Shown piece after piece: positions 49,567-57,647 of a stretch of 64,000 nt of DNA. Positions within the stretch are counted from its first letter, which is position 1. The number at the start of each line of letters is the position of its first letter. The position numbers and the translations under genes are program-made. Origin of the DNA: Candidatus Micrarchaeota archaeon. Lineage in GTDB: Archaea > Micrarchaeota > Micrarchaeia > Micrarchaeales > Micrarchaeaceae. The notes below the pieces were generated by a model, which worked only from the letters and a program-made list of their open reading frames with translations, ran no database searches and was not told the DNA's origin. The stretch lies in the NCBI GenBank assembly GCA_028866575.1, contig JAGWHU010000006.1, positions 1 to 64,000 of the forward strand. The letters are read 5' to 3'.

Positions 49567-50292
49567 ATGACCAGTGGAGCTGAGGTTACCGCATTCGGCA
49601 GTGGGTTGAATCTCCAGGAATTCGTGAAGAACGCGACGTGGCGAGAGCTGCTCATGGAGCTTGTCGACACGAACAGGCTGGACCCGTGGGACATAGACAT
49701 AGCAAAGGTTGTTGACAGCTACATAGCTGCTGTAAGGAAGATGCAGATAATGGACCTGCACATACCAGCAAACATAATGCTTGCATCTTCAATACTGCTG
49801 CGCATGAAGAGCGAAACGGTGAACATCCTGCACGAGGAGGAGACGCTTGAGCCCGAGGAGGAATTGCAGACGTTCAGGACAATACCAGATGTGCCGATGC
49901 TCGTGCCCAGGCTGAGGCTGCAGCCGAAGAGGAAGATAACTTTGGGGGAGCTCATGGACGCACTTGGCGACGCGATGAAGGTCACGGAGAAAAGGCAGTC
50001 TGTGGTAAGGCAGCGGGCGGAGCCGATAAACCTTGTAATAGAACGGGAGGACATAGACGAGAAGATGCACGGCACTCTGAACCTCGTCAGGGAAAGCATG
50101 GACCGCGAGGGCATCACGACATTCGCCATGCTTTCGAAGGGGTACAGCTCCATCGAGAGCATACTGCTGGGGCTGTTCGTGCCGCTGCTCTTCCTTGCGC
50201 ACAGGGGGGACGTGACGTTGATGCAGGACGAGTTCTTCAAAGAAATATTCGTAAAGCTGAACGGCGATTCAGATGGAAAAGGAAAGCAGTGA
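49567..50292 (+). CDS. scpA: Segregation and condensation protein A
   Basis: A 241-residue kleisin that bridges SMC heads in chromosome compaction. The N-terminal domain is recognisable (LMELVDTNRLDPWDIDIAKV, LHIPANIMLASSILLRMKSE), followed by an acidic linker and a C-terminal winged-helix (FAMLSKGYSSIESILLGLFVPLLFLAHRGDVTL). It overlaps scpB by 20 nt. The SMC gene itself is not in this window. Confidence 0.93.
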   Translation: MTSGAEVTAFGSGLNLQEFVKNATWRELLMELVDTNRLDPWDIDIAKVVDSYIAAVRKMQIMDLHIPANIMLASSILLRMKSETVNILHEEETLEPEEELQTFRTIPDVPMLVPRLRLQPKRKITLGELMDALGDAMKVTEKRQSVVRQRAEPINLVIEREDIDEKMHGTLNLVRESMDREGITTFAMLSKGYSSIESILLGLFVPLLFLAHRGDVTLMQDEFFKEIFVKLNGDSDGKGKQ

Positions 50293-50737
50293 TCAAAAGA
50301 AGACGATAGAGGCTGCTCTGTTCGTCTCAGGAAGGGCGATGGAAGTCAGCGAGATAGCAGATATCGTCGGCATAGGCTCTGTCGGGCACGTCAAGAAGAT
50401 GCTGGACGAATTGATGGATGATTACCAGAAGAGGGACAGCTCCCTCATGATATCAAAGGTAGGGGAGAAGTACACCCTCGGCATAAGGAACGAGTACGCA
50501 AACAGGGTGAACTCGCTTGCAGGATCTCCGGACATATCAAAGGGCTCGCTCAGGATACTCGCTTACATAAGCAAGAACGAGCCGGTGATGCAGAACGCTG
50601 TTGTAAAGGCCTTCGGGAGCTCCACATACGACCACATGAAGGAGCTGGTGGAAAAGGAATTCGTGAAGACGATAAGGATAGGGCGTACCAAGAGGATAGA
50701 GACGACAGGCAAGTTCAAGGAATACTTCAGCCTTTGA
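50273..50737 (+). CDS. scpB: Segregation and condensation protein B
   Basis: A 154-residue partner of ScpA with two winged-helix domains: ATIEAALFVSGRAMEVSEIADIVG in the first and SLRILAYISKNEPVMQNAVVKAFG in the second (the first is preceded by Lys-Thr-Ile). The C-terminus (KTIRIGRTKRIETTGKFKEYF) is the typical beta-wing. The gene starts inside scpA, indicating translational coupling and fixed stoichiometry. Confidence 0.93.
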   Translation: MEKESSDQKKTIEAALFVSGRAMEVSEIADIVGIGSVGHVKKMLDELMDDYQKRDSSLMISKVGEKYTLGIRNEYANRVNSLAGSPDISKGSLRILAYISKNEPVMQNAVVKAFGSSTYDHMKELVEKEFVKTIRIGRTKRIETTGKFKEYFSL

Positions 50738-50751
50738 GCTCCCTAGCAAAC

Positions 50752-50761
50752 TATTTTAAAA
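50752..50761 (+). promoter_or_regulatory. TATA element of the pterin dehydratase gene
   Basis: TATTTTAAAA is centred about 25 nt before ATG 50782, inside the end of a longer frame that would start at 50734. This supports a leaderless start at 50782. Confidence 0.6.
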
Positions 50762-50781
50762 TTGGAGTGCGTGTTTATATC

Positions 50782-51102
50782 ATGGATCTTAAAGGGAAGA
50801 AGTGCAAGCCGTGCGAAGGTGGAACGAAACCCATGGGCAAGAGGGAATCTGCAAAGTACCTCAAGTTCGTAAATGGATGGGTGCTTGAAGGCAACAAAAT
50901 ATCGAAAGAGATGGATTTCAAGGACTTCAATAAGGCAATGGCATTCACGAACAAAGTTGCTGCTGTAGCAGAAAGGGAAGGGCATCACCCTGACATGTAC
51001 CTGCATGACTGGAACAAACTGCGAATAACCACATACACGCATGCCATAGGCGGCCTCTCAATAAACGATTTCATACTTGCGGCAAAGATAGACGGCATAT
51101 GA
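50782..51102 (+). CDS. Pterin-4a-carbinolamine dehydratase family protein
   Basis: A 106-residue protein of the DCoH/PCD family, which dehydrates 4a-hydroxytetrahydropterin. The active-site signature is EGHHPDMYLHDW (His68, His69, Pro70, His75) followed by ITTYTHAIGGLS with a third active-site His. The N-terminus has Cys8-x2-Cys11, not typical of the family. In archaea lacking aromatic amino-acid hydroxylases its role is not the classical one; molybdopterin- or folate-related pterin recycling has been proposed. It is separated from scpB by 44 nt and has its own promoter. Confidence 0.88.
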   Translation: MDLKGKKCKPCEGGTKPMGKRESAKYLKFVNGWVLEGNKISKEMDFKDFNKAMAFTNKVAAVAEREGHHPDMYLHDWNKLRITTYTHAIGGLSINDFILAAKIDGI

Positions 51103-51107
51103 ATCGA

Positions 51108-51659
51108 TTACAGATTGCGTATCCCGTGCTGCTCGCTTTCCCATTCTCGCCTGCCGGGGCTGAAAGTTACAGTCAACCCAAACTTGTGCCCGAACATTTT
51201 GTACGGGACAACGCCTATTTTGCACTCCGTGCAACCCAATGCATTGCTTATCGAGCCTCTGAGGCTTAGCACCTCTATGGGATTGCTTTCCGCATGTATT
51301 GACAGGTCGTCTGGCGCAATTATCACGGACCTGCACGAAGATACCCTCAGCTTTATGTTCTTCCCTATCAGCTCCTCTATTTTTTCCAGGTTATTTATCC
51401 ATTGCCTTTGGGTAAAATGGGTAAGTATCCCTGATCTGCCCCCTTCCGATTCCATGTGCAGAATTGTGGCGATGCATCCGTTGAGGTACATGGTAACAAG
51501 ATCCCCCTTTGAGGCATACTTGCCATCATACATTCCGACCTTGTTGCCTGGAAGACTGATTGGTGTAATGCCATCGTGATAAGCCCTTAGCATGTCCTGC
51601 AGTTTCAGAGTCTCATCATAAGCCAAATGCAAATTACTTTTGAAGTGCTTGCTGTGCAA
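51108..51659 (-). CDS. CheD-like protein with Cys-His pair
   Basis: A 183-residue protein. The segment YLNGCIATILHMESEGGRSGILTHF has the order of the CheD deamidase active site: Gly-Cys62-x-Ala followed by Gly-x-x-x-His81-Phe. Later, IEELIGKNIKLRVSSCRSVIIA and KIGVVPYKMFGHKFGLTV fit the remaining strands. CheD deamidates glutamines of chemoreceptors, but no chemotaxis gene is in the window. A related function on other proteins is possible. It resembles the 27424-28035 product in organisation but keeps the catalytic pair. Family placement is an inference. Confidence 0.5.
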   Translation of the reverse strand: MHSKHFKSNLHLAYDETLKLQDMLRAYHDGITPISLPGNKVGMYDGKYASKGDLVTMYLNGCIATILHMESEGGRSGILTHFTQRQWINNLEKIEELIGKNIKLRVSSCRSVIIAPDDLSIHAESNPIEVLSLRGSISNALGCTECKIGVVPYKMFGHKFGLTVTFSPGRREWESEQHGIRNL

Positions 51660-51767
51660 ATTACCACTTTTAGCTTATGCATGGGGGAAATATTTATACG
51701 TAACTGTGCATGCGGCGGGCAAGCATAAATCATTAATAACATTCAAGTGAAATTACACTACTGCATC

Positions 51768-51839
51768 GGGCCTGTGGTCGAATGGTAAGACGTTACCTTC
51801 ACAAGGTAAAGATCAGGAGTTCGATTCTCCTCAGGCCCA
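51768..51839 (+). tRNA. tRNA-Val(CAC)
   Basis: A 72-nt cloverleaf: acceptor GGGCCTG/CAGGCCC, anticodon stem TTACC/GGTAA, loop TTCACAA with anticodon CAC, T-arm AGGAG-TTCGATT-CTCCT and discriminator A. It complements the GAC isoacceptor at 38357-38428. No intron. A methyltransferase-like gene follows. Confidence 0.93.
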
Positions 51840-51854
51840 TACTGCACCATCGGA

Positions 51855-52649
51855 ATGCGGTTGGCAATCATGAATCCCATTTCCTCAATCGAGAACGGCT
51901 TCATAAGGCTCGCATATCTTGCAAGCGGGTGGAAGATACTGGAAAGAAGGGGAAACATATTCGTGCTTGAGGACAGGGGAAGCATAATAATGAAGTGCGG
52001 CTATTCTACCACGTACTCCATACTCAACAAGAAATCAATTTACACGCACTCCTATTTCGATTACTTCATACCACTTGCGTACCTGCACAATAGGCCGAGG
52101 ATACTCGTCATAGGCATGGGCGGGGGAACGATACCGCTGCAGATGGCAAGGCTCCTGGGTAGCGATGCGTCCATAGAGGTTGTCGACGTGAACGGCTCCA
52201 TAATGGAGCTGGCCAAAAGGCATTTCCTGAAGGGCGAAAGCATAAAGACGGCAATAGGCGACGGAGTCGAATACCTCTCGGGAAAAAGGCGCGAGTACGA
52301 TCTGATAATACTCGACGCTTTCGAAGGTCCAAGGATACCGCAGCAGTTCCTTGAGCGCAGGTTTGCCGAGATTGCCGGTGACGCGCTCGCAGATGATGGC
52401 ATACTCGGCATAAACGTCGATACGATGGACGGCAGGGTAAAGAGCTACATGAAAATCATGCAGGAGCGCTTCAAGGTGTACAGCATAAGGCCGTCGCTCA
52501 CGTCAACGAATCTTATACTTATCTGCTCCAAAAAACTTGACAATAATCAAATAGCTGATGCTGTAAATTCACGTATCAAGAAAACAGGGGAAAACGAATT
52601 CCTGGTAAGGAGGTACGCAGGCCTGCATTCCAATGGCAAAGGATATTAA
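51855..52649 (+). CDS. Spermidine-synthase-like protein
   Basis: A 264-residue class I Rossmann-fold protein similar to polyamine aminopropyltransferases. The nucleotide loop is VIGMGGGTIPLQMARL, with GGGT where spermidine synthases have GGGDG. The acidic residue after beta-2 is in IEVVDVNGSIM. The active-site segment is LIILDAFEGPRIP, resembling D-A-F/D-D/E-G but not the D-S-T-D-P of true synthases. It may be a methyltransferase or an aminopropyltransferase of altered specificity. ATG 51855 or a second ATG at 51870 may be used. Confidence 0.75.
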   Translation: MRLAIMNPISSIENGFIRLAYLASGWKILERRGNIFVLEDRGSIIMKCGYSTTYSILNKKSIYTHSYFDYFIPLAYLHNRPRILVIGMGGGTIPLQMARLLGSDASIEVVDVNGSIMELAKRHFLKGESIKTAIGDGVEYLSGKRREYDLIILDAFEGPRIPQQFLERRFAEIAGDALADDGILGINVDTMDGRVKSYMKIMQERFKVYSIRPSLTSTNLILICSKKLDNNQIADAVNSRIKKTGENEFLVRRYAGLHSNGKGY

Positions 52650-52724
52650 TCCCGTTGCCATAATACTAGGTTGGCAAGGCATGCACGTGAATTCGCCCTG
52701 TTTTCCTCATTGGTATGGAATAGT

Positions 52725-53882
52725 ATGGAATATAGTGATCTGATGGATTATGGATTAGGCGTAGTCGGATTAGGGCACTGGTTCAACAGGCTCAACATAG
52801 GCATACAGAAGGTCGGGGGCCTTTCGCTGATGAAGGCTGTGGGCACGAAGCCGTTCGATCAGAAGGCGGAGGTCCTGCAGTCATTCGGCATAACCAGGGA
52901 CAACTACTACATAGCGGATAAGGGGAAAATACCGGATGGGTTCTTCAACGGAATAGACGTGGTTCACATATCCGACCCGAACAGGTTTCATGCGCAGCAG
53001 ATACAGGATTCGCTCGAGCACGGGAAATATACGATCACGGAAAAGAGCCTTGCAACCAATAGGAGGGAATTCGGCAGGATAGCCTCGTTCATAAGGAAGA
53101 GCAACAGCGAAGGCAGGGTATACCTCCATCTCCACTACGTGCACAAGCAGCCGTCGCTGATGCTTAAGGACCTGCTGCCCGGGCTTGTAGGCAGGTACGG
53201 CAGGATAAGGGAGGTCAAGGCAACCTTCTTCGAGAAGGCAAGCGAGGAGGACTCAAGGAGGACATGGCTGTTCGCGCCTGAGAACGGCGGCATATTCATG
53301 GACTGGGTGCACCCGTTCGAGGTGCTCTACGATTCGACAGGGTCCACGTTCGGGCACATAAAAGAGCTGTCGCTCTATGCAACAAACCTCTCCTACGATG
53401 GCAGGAACCCCACGGGGGTTAGGGCAATAGTGGAAACGAGAGGAAGGAGCTATTCCAAGGGCGCGCTTGCAGAAGTAAACGTTGCCAAGGGCGTTGACGG
53501 ATTGCATGACTGCAAGTCGATAAAGGTGACATTCGAGAACGGCTTGTACGCCAGGCTGTGCTATGTCGGTGCGGGCGTTGAATCTGCATCATCGGAGAGG
53601 GGCACCCTCGAGATAGCCGGAATGCGCGACGGATCCGAGAAGGTCATCATGTCAAGCAGGCTTTCCGGACCCAACCCGTACGAGATATTCGTCGAGGACA
53701 TAATAGGCCTGTGCAGGGGCAACAAGGTTGGCTTCGGGATAAAGGACATCGGCAAGATCTTCAAGCCCCAGTGGGAGTACCAGCGCCTCTCGAAGTCAAG
53801 GGAGCTCATAAGGAACAATGCAGATGTATCCGGGTTCCTGGAGGGTGGCGTATCCGGAATGGGGTACAACAATTCAGAGTGA
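52725..53882 (+). CDS. Gfo/Idh/MocA-like oxidoreductase
   Basis: About 385 residues: an N-terminal Rossmann domain (GLGVVGLGHWFNRLNIGIQKV, GxGxxG-type) with the E-K-x-L segment EKSLATNRREFG near residue 105, and a C-terminal alpha/beta dimerisation domain. The EKP motif of this family reads EKS here. Similar enzymes reduce or epimerise sugars and inositols. A full nicotinamide-binding loop is present, but the general pattern is divergent. Starts ATG 52725 (MEYSDLM) or 52743; a longer frame is less likely. Confidence 0.75.
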   Translation: MEYSDLMDYGLGVVGLGHWFNRLNIGIQKVGGLSLMKAVGTKPFDQKAEVLQSFGITRDNYYIADKGKIPDGFFNGIDVVHISDPNRFHAQQIQDSLEHGKYTITEKSLATNRREFGRIASFIRKSNSEGRVYLHLHYVHKQPSLMLKDLLPGLVGRYGRIREVKATFFEKASEEDSRRTWLFAPENGGIFMDWVHPFEVLYDSTGSTFGHIKELSLYATNLSYDGRNPTGVRAIVETRGRSYSKGALAEVNVAKGVDGLHDCKSIKVTFENGLYARLCYVGAGVESASSERGTLEIAGMRDGSEKVIMSSRLSGPNPYEIFVEDIIGLCRGNKVGFGIKDIGKIFKPQWEYQRLSKSRELIRNNADVSGFLEGGVSGMGYNNSE

Positions 53883-53948
53883 GTCTGTTCCGCAAATAAT
53901 CCACATTTAAATAATGTTCTGTTTTAAAGTAAAGAAGGTGCGACCAAC

Positions 53949-54860
53949 ATGCCGGACAAGAGGCTGAACGCAGGCTCGATAATAGAGCCGCTGCTGGTTA
54001 TACTTTCGATAATCGTCTACGTCATGGCAAGGGCGTATCCGAACATGCAGCCGTTCGCGTCAATACCAGAGGCCGCTGCGCTGGCCCTCCAGGTTGCGCT
54101 CGGGCTTTCGCTCATATTCATGGGATCCGCCATACTGGACTTCTACGGCAGGTCCATAAGGAACGAGCGCGATGTCCGCGACACCACGCAGGTGTTCAGG
54201 CTCATCGCATACCCGATACTGGTCCTTGTGCTGCTCCACACGCTCAACATATCAATAGGCAGCTTGCTGGTCGGCGCGGGGTTCCTAGGCATAATAATAG
54301 GCCTTGCGGCGCAGACAAGCCTCGGGAACGTCTTCGCAGGCATTTCCATAATATACGCCAGGCCATTCGCCGTAGGGGACAAGATAACCTTCATACCCAT
54401 GTATACCGGGAGCCAGCCGCCCACGTACCCGCATGACGTGCTTATGACATCGATAACAGGAACTGTGAAAAGGATCGGCATTGTATACACGAGGTTGCTC
54501 AGGGACGACATGTCACTCATATACATACCAAATGCAGCTCTAAACCAGGGCTATGTCCAGAACCACAGCAGGATGGACGAGAAAATGGTAAGGATAAGGC
54601 TTGACTCAAGCAGGGACATAGACATCGAGTCCTTCAGGAAAAGGCTGGTATCAAGGCTGAAGAAGGAAAACGAGCAGGAGTACGACAAGCTGATGGCGCT
54701 TGAGGCCAAATTATCGCTCATGAGCACCCCTGACTCAATAGGCATCATAATAACAGCAAGGGTGAAGATACTGGATTACGACAGGCTGAGCCAGTGGCTG
54801 CTTGAAAACTCGATAAAGGCCCTGAACGGCAGCAAGAAGGGCAGCCCAAGGCAGGACTGA
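53949..54860 (+). CDS. MscS-family mechanosensitive channel
   Basis: A 303-residue small-conductance mechanosensitive channel homologue. Three membrane helices lie in the first 130 residues. TM3 carries the family's glycine/alanine pore pattern (AGFLGIIIGLAAQTSLGNVFAGISI). The cytosolic beta domain follows (ARPFAVGDKITFI), with a charged C-terminus. It relieves osmotic pressure by opening under tension. TATA CATTTAAATAAT (53903-53914) and AAGGTG, 10 nt before the ATG, are both visible. Confidence 0.93.
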   Translation: MPDKRLNAGSIIEPLLVILSIIVYVMARAYPNMQPFASIPEAAALALQVALGLSLIFMGSAILDFYGRSIRNERDVRDTTQVFRLIAYPILVLVLLHTLNISIGSLLVGAGFLGIIIGLAAQTSLGNVFAGISIIYARPFAVGDKITFIPMYTGSQPPTYPHDVLMTSITGTVKRIGIVYTRLLRDDMSLIYIPNAALNQGYVQNHSRMDEKMVRIRLDSSRDIDIESFRKRLVSRLKKENEQEYDKLMALEAKLSLMSTPDSIGIIITARVKILDYDRLSQWLLENSIKALNGSKKGSPRQD

Positions 54861-54864
54861 CTTC

Positions 54865-55614
54865 TCAGTAAAGATTGCATATGTCCGTCTCGACATTCCT
54901 CATGAATGGCATCATCTTGAGCACGTCTTTCTGGTTTTCAGCCCACCTGCGCTCGTGCTTGTCTGAAGCTACTATCTTCAGCTTCCTTATGCCGAGGTTT
55001 ATTGCGGCTATCTCTATGTCAGGCATTATGTCTATTATGCTGAAGGCGTTGAGGCAGTACATGGACCACGGGTCTATGTGCAGCTTGTCCGCCAGCTCCC
55101 CGTATTTCCCGGTATAGGGCTTGCCTATGGCCAATACGTACTCCTCGTGGGATTCCGGAACCCCGAGCTCCTTGACGTCCATAGTCCTCACGCTGGTCTC
55201 TATGCCAGAGTCCCTGAACTTCTGCAGCGCGTTTCCCTGCAGCTCAACGTTAAGTGATTCGACGTCCACGGGGCTGGCGAATGATTTCTTCTCCTTGATG
55301 AACTGGCTCACGAGCACGTTGTTCACCATCTCGCTGACCTCTATGGACTTGTTGGAGGCCTGGTATACGACGTTGCATGCGCCGCATTCGTTGTGCTCGA
55401 AGAAGAGTATCCTCTTTATCCCCTCGTTCTCCTTGAGGATTATGTCAAGGGTTTCCTCAAGGCCGTTGACGTTGCCCCCAGCATTCCTGACGAACATGAC
55501 GCTTCCCGGCTCGTATTTACCTGCCTCTTTGTCAAGCGCCTTTCCGAGCCTCCTGTCCATGCAGGCGCCTATTATGGTTTCTATTCCCGTTTTCCCGTCT
55601 TTTGTTGCATTCAT
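54865..55614 (-). CDS. Beta-carbonic-anhydrase-like protein
   Basis: A 249-residue protein with the beta-class zinc site: Cys18 in ACMDRRL, His74 and Cys77 in FFEHNECGAC, and the Asp20-Arg22 pair that activates the water. The motif VRNAGG (42-47) is also conserved. It reversibly hydrates CO2. Typical archaeal beta enzymes are about 170-210 residues; the extra 40-70 residues lie in the C-terminal half, which contains MPDIEIAAINLGIRK and an added helical end. AGGTC precedes the ATG. It converges on mscS with a 4-bp gap. Confidence 0.8.
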   Translation of the reverse strand: MNATKDGKTGIETIIGACMDRRLGKALDKEAGKYEPGSVMFVRNAGGNVNGLEETLDIILKENEGIKRILFFEHNECGACNVVYQASNKSIEVSEMVNNVLVSQFIKEKKSFASPVDVESLNVELQGNALQKFRDSGIETSVRTMDVKELGVPESHEEYVLAIGKPYTGKYGELADKLHIDPWSMYCLNAFSIIDIMPDIEIAAINLGIRKLKIVASDKHERRWAENQKDVLKMMPFMRNVETDICNLY

Positions 55615-55668
55615 CGCAAGACCTCTTGATTCGTTGTTTTTTGAATGTGAGCCTGGTAATATTTATTC

Positions 55669-56625
55669 CTATTGCACTGCGGACCTGGCGAGCGCGGAGT
55701 CGCAGAAAGGCATCGCGTCATAGCCCTGCGAGCGGAGGTTCTCGGCGAATGGGGCTGCATTGGTCCCGTATGTGAGTATGCTTTTCGCGCCGGTTTCCTC
55801 TATGTAGTCAACGCTCTGGCTGAAATCCGCATGGTCGCTGAGGGGGAACTGCACGTCGGTATTGAACCTGAAGGTCTTGGCGAATCCGGTTGCCACAGCT
55901 GTGTACACTTTCCTTCCGTGCGCTGATTCCAGGACGGATCTCATCGACGCGAGGTCCCTGCTGTCCGTTATGCCGACGAAGTTGTCCCTAACTATGCTGT
56001 CGTAATCATCGTCGCCGTATGCGGATGAGTATGAAAGCCTTATGCCGTTAAGGGAATACACCCTGGATACCCTGCTTACCTTCCTGCTCACCAATGGCTT
56101 TATGCCGATGTCGTTGAATATCGCTATCAGCTCCTGCGCCTTGCCCATCGCATATGCGCTGAACACCACTATGCCATTCCTGAGCCTCTTGAGCGTCCAG
56201 TCCTGTATTGCAGATTCCACTTCCTGCTTGTCATCGAACCTCGGGAAGGAGCTCGGATAGGTTGAATCCATTATGAGTACGTCTGTGTCAAGCACCTTTA
56301 TCGGCCGAGCGGTCTTCGACCTTGCGGTCTGGAAGTCACCGGTGTATGTTATGCGCCTTCCTGACGCGCTGTCGTTTACAACGAGCTGCCTTGAGCCAAG
56401 CATGTGCCCTGCCTCAACCATCTCGAATGCGGATCCATCTGCCCTGTTGCGTATCTCGATGTTGTGCGCCTGCTCTATCAGTTGCAGCGTCTGCTCGCTC
56501 GCGAGTATGCCCTTCGACGCCCTTACAGCGCCTATGTGGTCCGTGTGCGCGTGCGATACGAAATCCACGTCCGAATCGTGCTCCCTCCTGTCAAGGGATA
56601 TCCTGGTATTATTTGATTGGATCAT
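55669..56625 (-). CDS. Metallo-beta-lactamase fold nuclease (SNM1/CPSF-like)
   Basis: A 318-residue MBL-fold protein. The zinc site is HAHTDH near residue 25 (SHAHTDHIG), with a later AGHMLGSRQLVV and TGDFQT, and SDHADFSQ near the end. These match the beta-CASP-like/SNM1 type exonuclease and 3'-processing family, but it is short and the beta-CASP insertion is small. It probably cuts RNA or DNA ends. Divergent from trxB over a region with several TATA-like elements. Confidence 0.85.
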   Translation of the reverse strand: MIQSNNTRISLDRREHDSDVDFVSHAHTDHIGAVRASKGILASEQTLQLIEQAHNIEIRNRADGSAFEMVEAGHMLGSRQLVVNDSASGRRITYTGDFQTARSKTARPIKVLDTDVLIMDSTYPSSFPRFDDKQEVESAIQDWTLKRLRNGIVVFSAYAMGKAQELIAIFNDIGIKPLVSRKVSRVSRVYSLNGIRLSYSSAYGDDDYDSIVRDNFVGITDSRDLASMRSVLESAHGRKVYTAVATGFAKTFRFNTDVQFPLSDHADFSQSVDYIEETGAKSILTYGTNAAPFAENLRSQGYDAMPFCDSALARSAVQ

Positions 56626-56683
56626 CTGGTCGCCATCTGCCGGTCGTCAGCAAAATACCTTAAAAGTATTATACGACTGTGTC

Positions 56684-56694
56684 ATATTTAAATA
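56684..56694 (+). promoter_or_regulatory. TATA element of trxB
   Basis: ATATTTAAATA is centred about 28 nt before ATG 56718 and lies within a longer frame starting at 56679, so 56718 is the likely leaderless start. Confidence 0.6.
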
Positions 56695-56717
56695 TTTACA
56701 TCAGCCTAATATTACTT

Positions 56718-57647
56718 ATGGAAAAAGTAGAGGATCTGATTATAATAGGCGGAGGACCCGCAGGATACACTGCAGCGATATACGCGGCAAGGGAGGAATT
56801 CAGGCCCCTGGTGATAGGCGGCGCGCTTAGCGGGGGCCAGCTGATGCTCACCAGCGCGGTTGAGAATTATCCGGGGTTCCCTGACGGGATTCTCGGCCCT
56901 GAGCTGATGGACCTGTTCAGGAAGCAGGCCGAAAGGTTCGGCGCAAGGTTTGTTGACGACAACGTTTCAGGTGTGGATTTCTCAAAGAGGCCTTTCAGCG
57001 TGTTCGTGGACAAAAGCGAGTACAGGGCGAACTGCGTCATAATAGCAACAGGGGCTTCTGCGAAGTGGCTTGGCATAGAGTCGGAGCAGAAGTTCATAGG
57101 CAAGGGTGTCAGCAGCTGCGCGACCTGCGACGCGCCTTTCTTCAAGAACAAGGACGCGATAGTTGTCGGAGGAGGCGACACAGCCATGGAGGACTCGATG
57201 TTCCTAACAAAGTTCGCAAGGAGCGTTACGATAGTGCACAGGAGGGACTCATTCAAGGCAAGCAGGATAATGCAGGAAAAGGCGAAGTCAAACCCTAAGA
57301 TAAAGATCATGCTGAACAGCGCGGTGGAAGAGATAACGGGCAACGAAAAGGTTACCGGTGCTAAGATAAAGAACACTGCAAGCGGGGAAACGACCGACAT
57401 GAAGATTGATGGGGTGTTCGTTGCCATAGGACATTCCCCGAATACCGCTTTCCTCAACGGGGCGCTCAAGCTTGACGAGCACGGCTACATAATGACAAAG
57501 GATGAGGTAAAGACAGACATAGATGGCGTATTTGTGGCGGGTGACGTATCCGACAGGGTCTACAGGCAGGCCGTCACAGCTTCAGGCAGCGGCACCAAGG
57601 CTGCGCTGGAGGCAAGGAACTACCTCCATGGACTAGGAAAGTTCTGA
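56718..57647 (+). CDS. trxB: Thioredoxin reductase
   Basis: A 309-residue flavoprotein. It reduces thioredoxin with NAD(P)H through FAD and a disulfide. GGGPAG (11-16) binds FAD; the redox pair is Cys134-Ala-Thr-Cys137 in SSCATCDAPFF; a second Rossmann loop is VVGGGDTAMED; and the C-terminal FAD-contact is VFVAGDVSDRVYRQAVTASGSG. Length is standard. The start ATG 56718 is set by the TATA distance and by the family N-terminus (DLIIIGGGPAG). Its end overlaps the convergent PH-rhodanese gene by 15 bp. Confidence 0.95.
   Translation: MEKVEDLIIIGGGPAGYTAAIYAAREEFRPLVIGGALSGGQLMLTSAVENYPGFPDGILGPELMDLFRKQAERFGARFVDDNVSGVDFSKRPFSVFVDKSEYRANCVIIATGASAKWLGIESEQKFIGKGVSSCATCDAPFFKNKDAIVVGGGDTAMEDSMFLTKFARSVTIVHRRDSFKASRIMQEKAKSNPKIKIMLNSAVEEITGNEKVTGAKIKNTASGETTDMKIDGVFVAIGHSPNTAFLNGALKLDEHGYIMTKDEVKTDIDGVFVAGDVSDRVYRQAVTASGSGTKAALEARNYLHGLGKF

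Noticed and set aside
50734-50781. Longer start for the pterin dehydratase
   Set aside because: The stretch includes the TATA element and does not match the family N-terminus.
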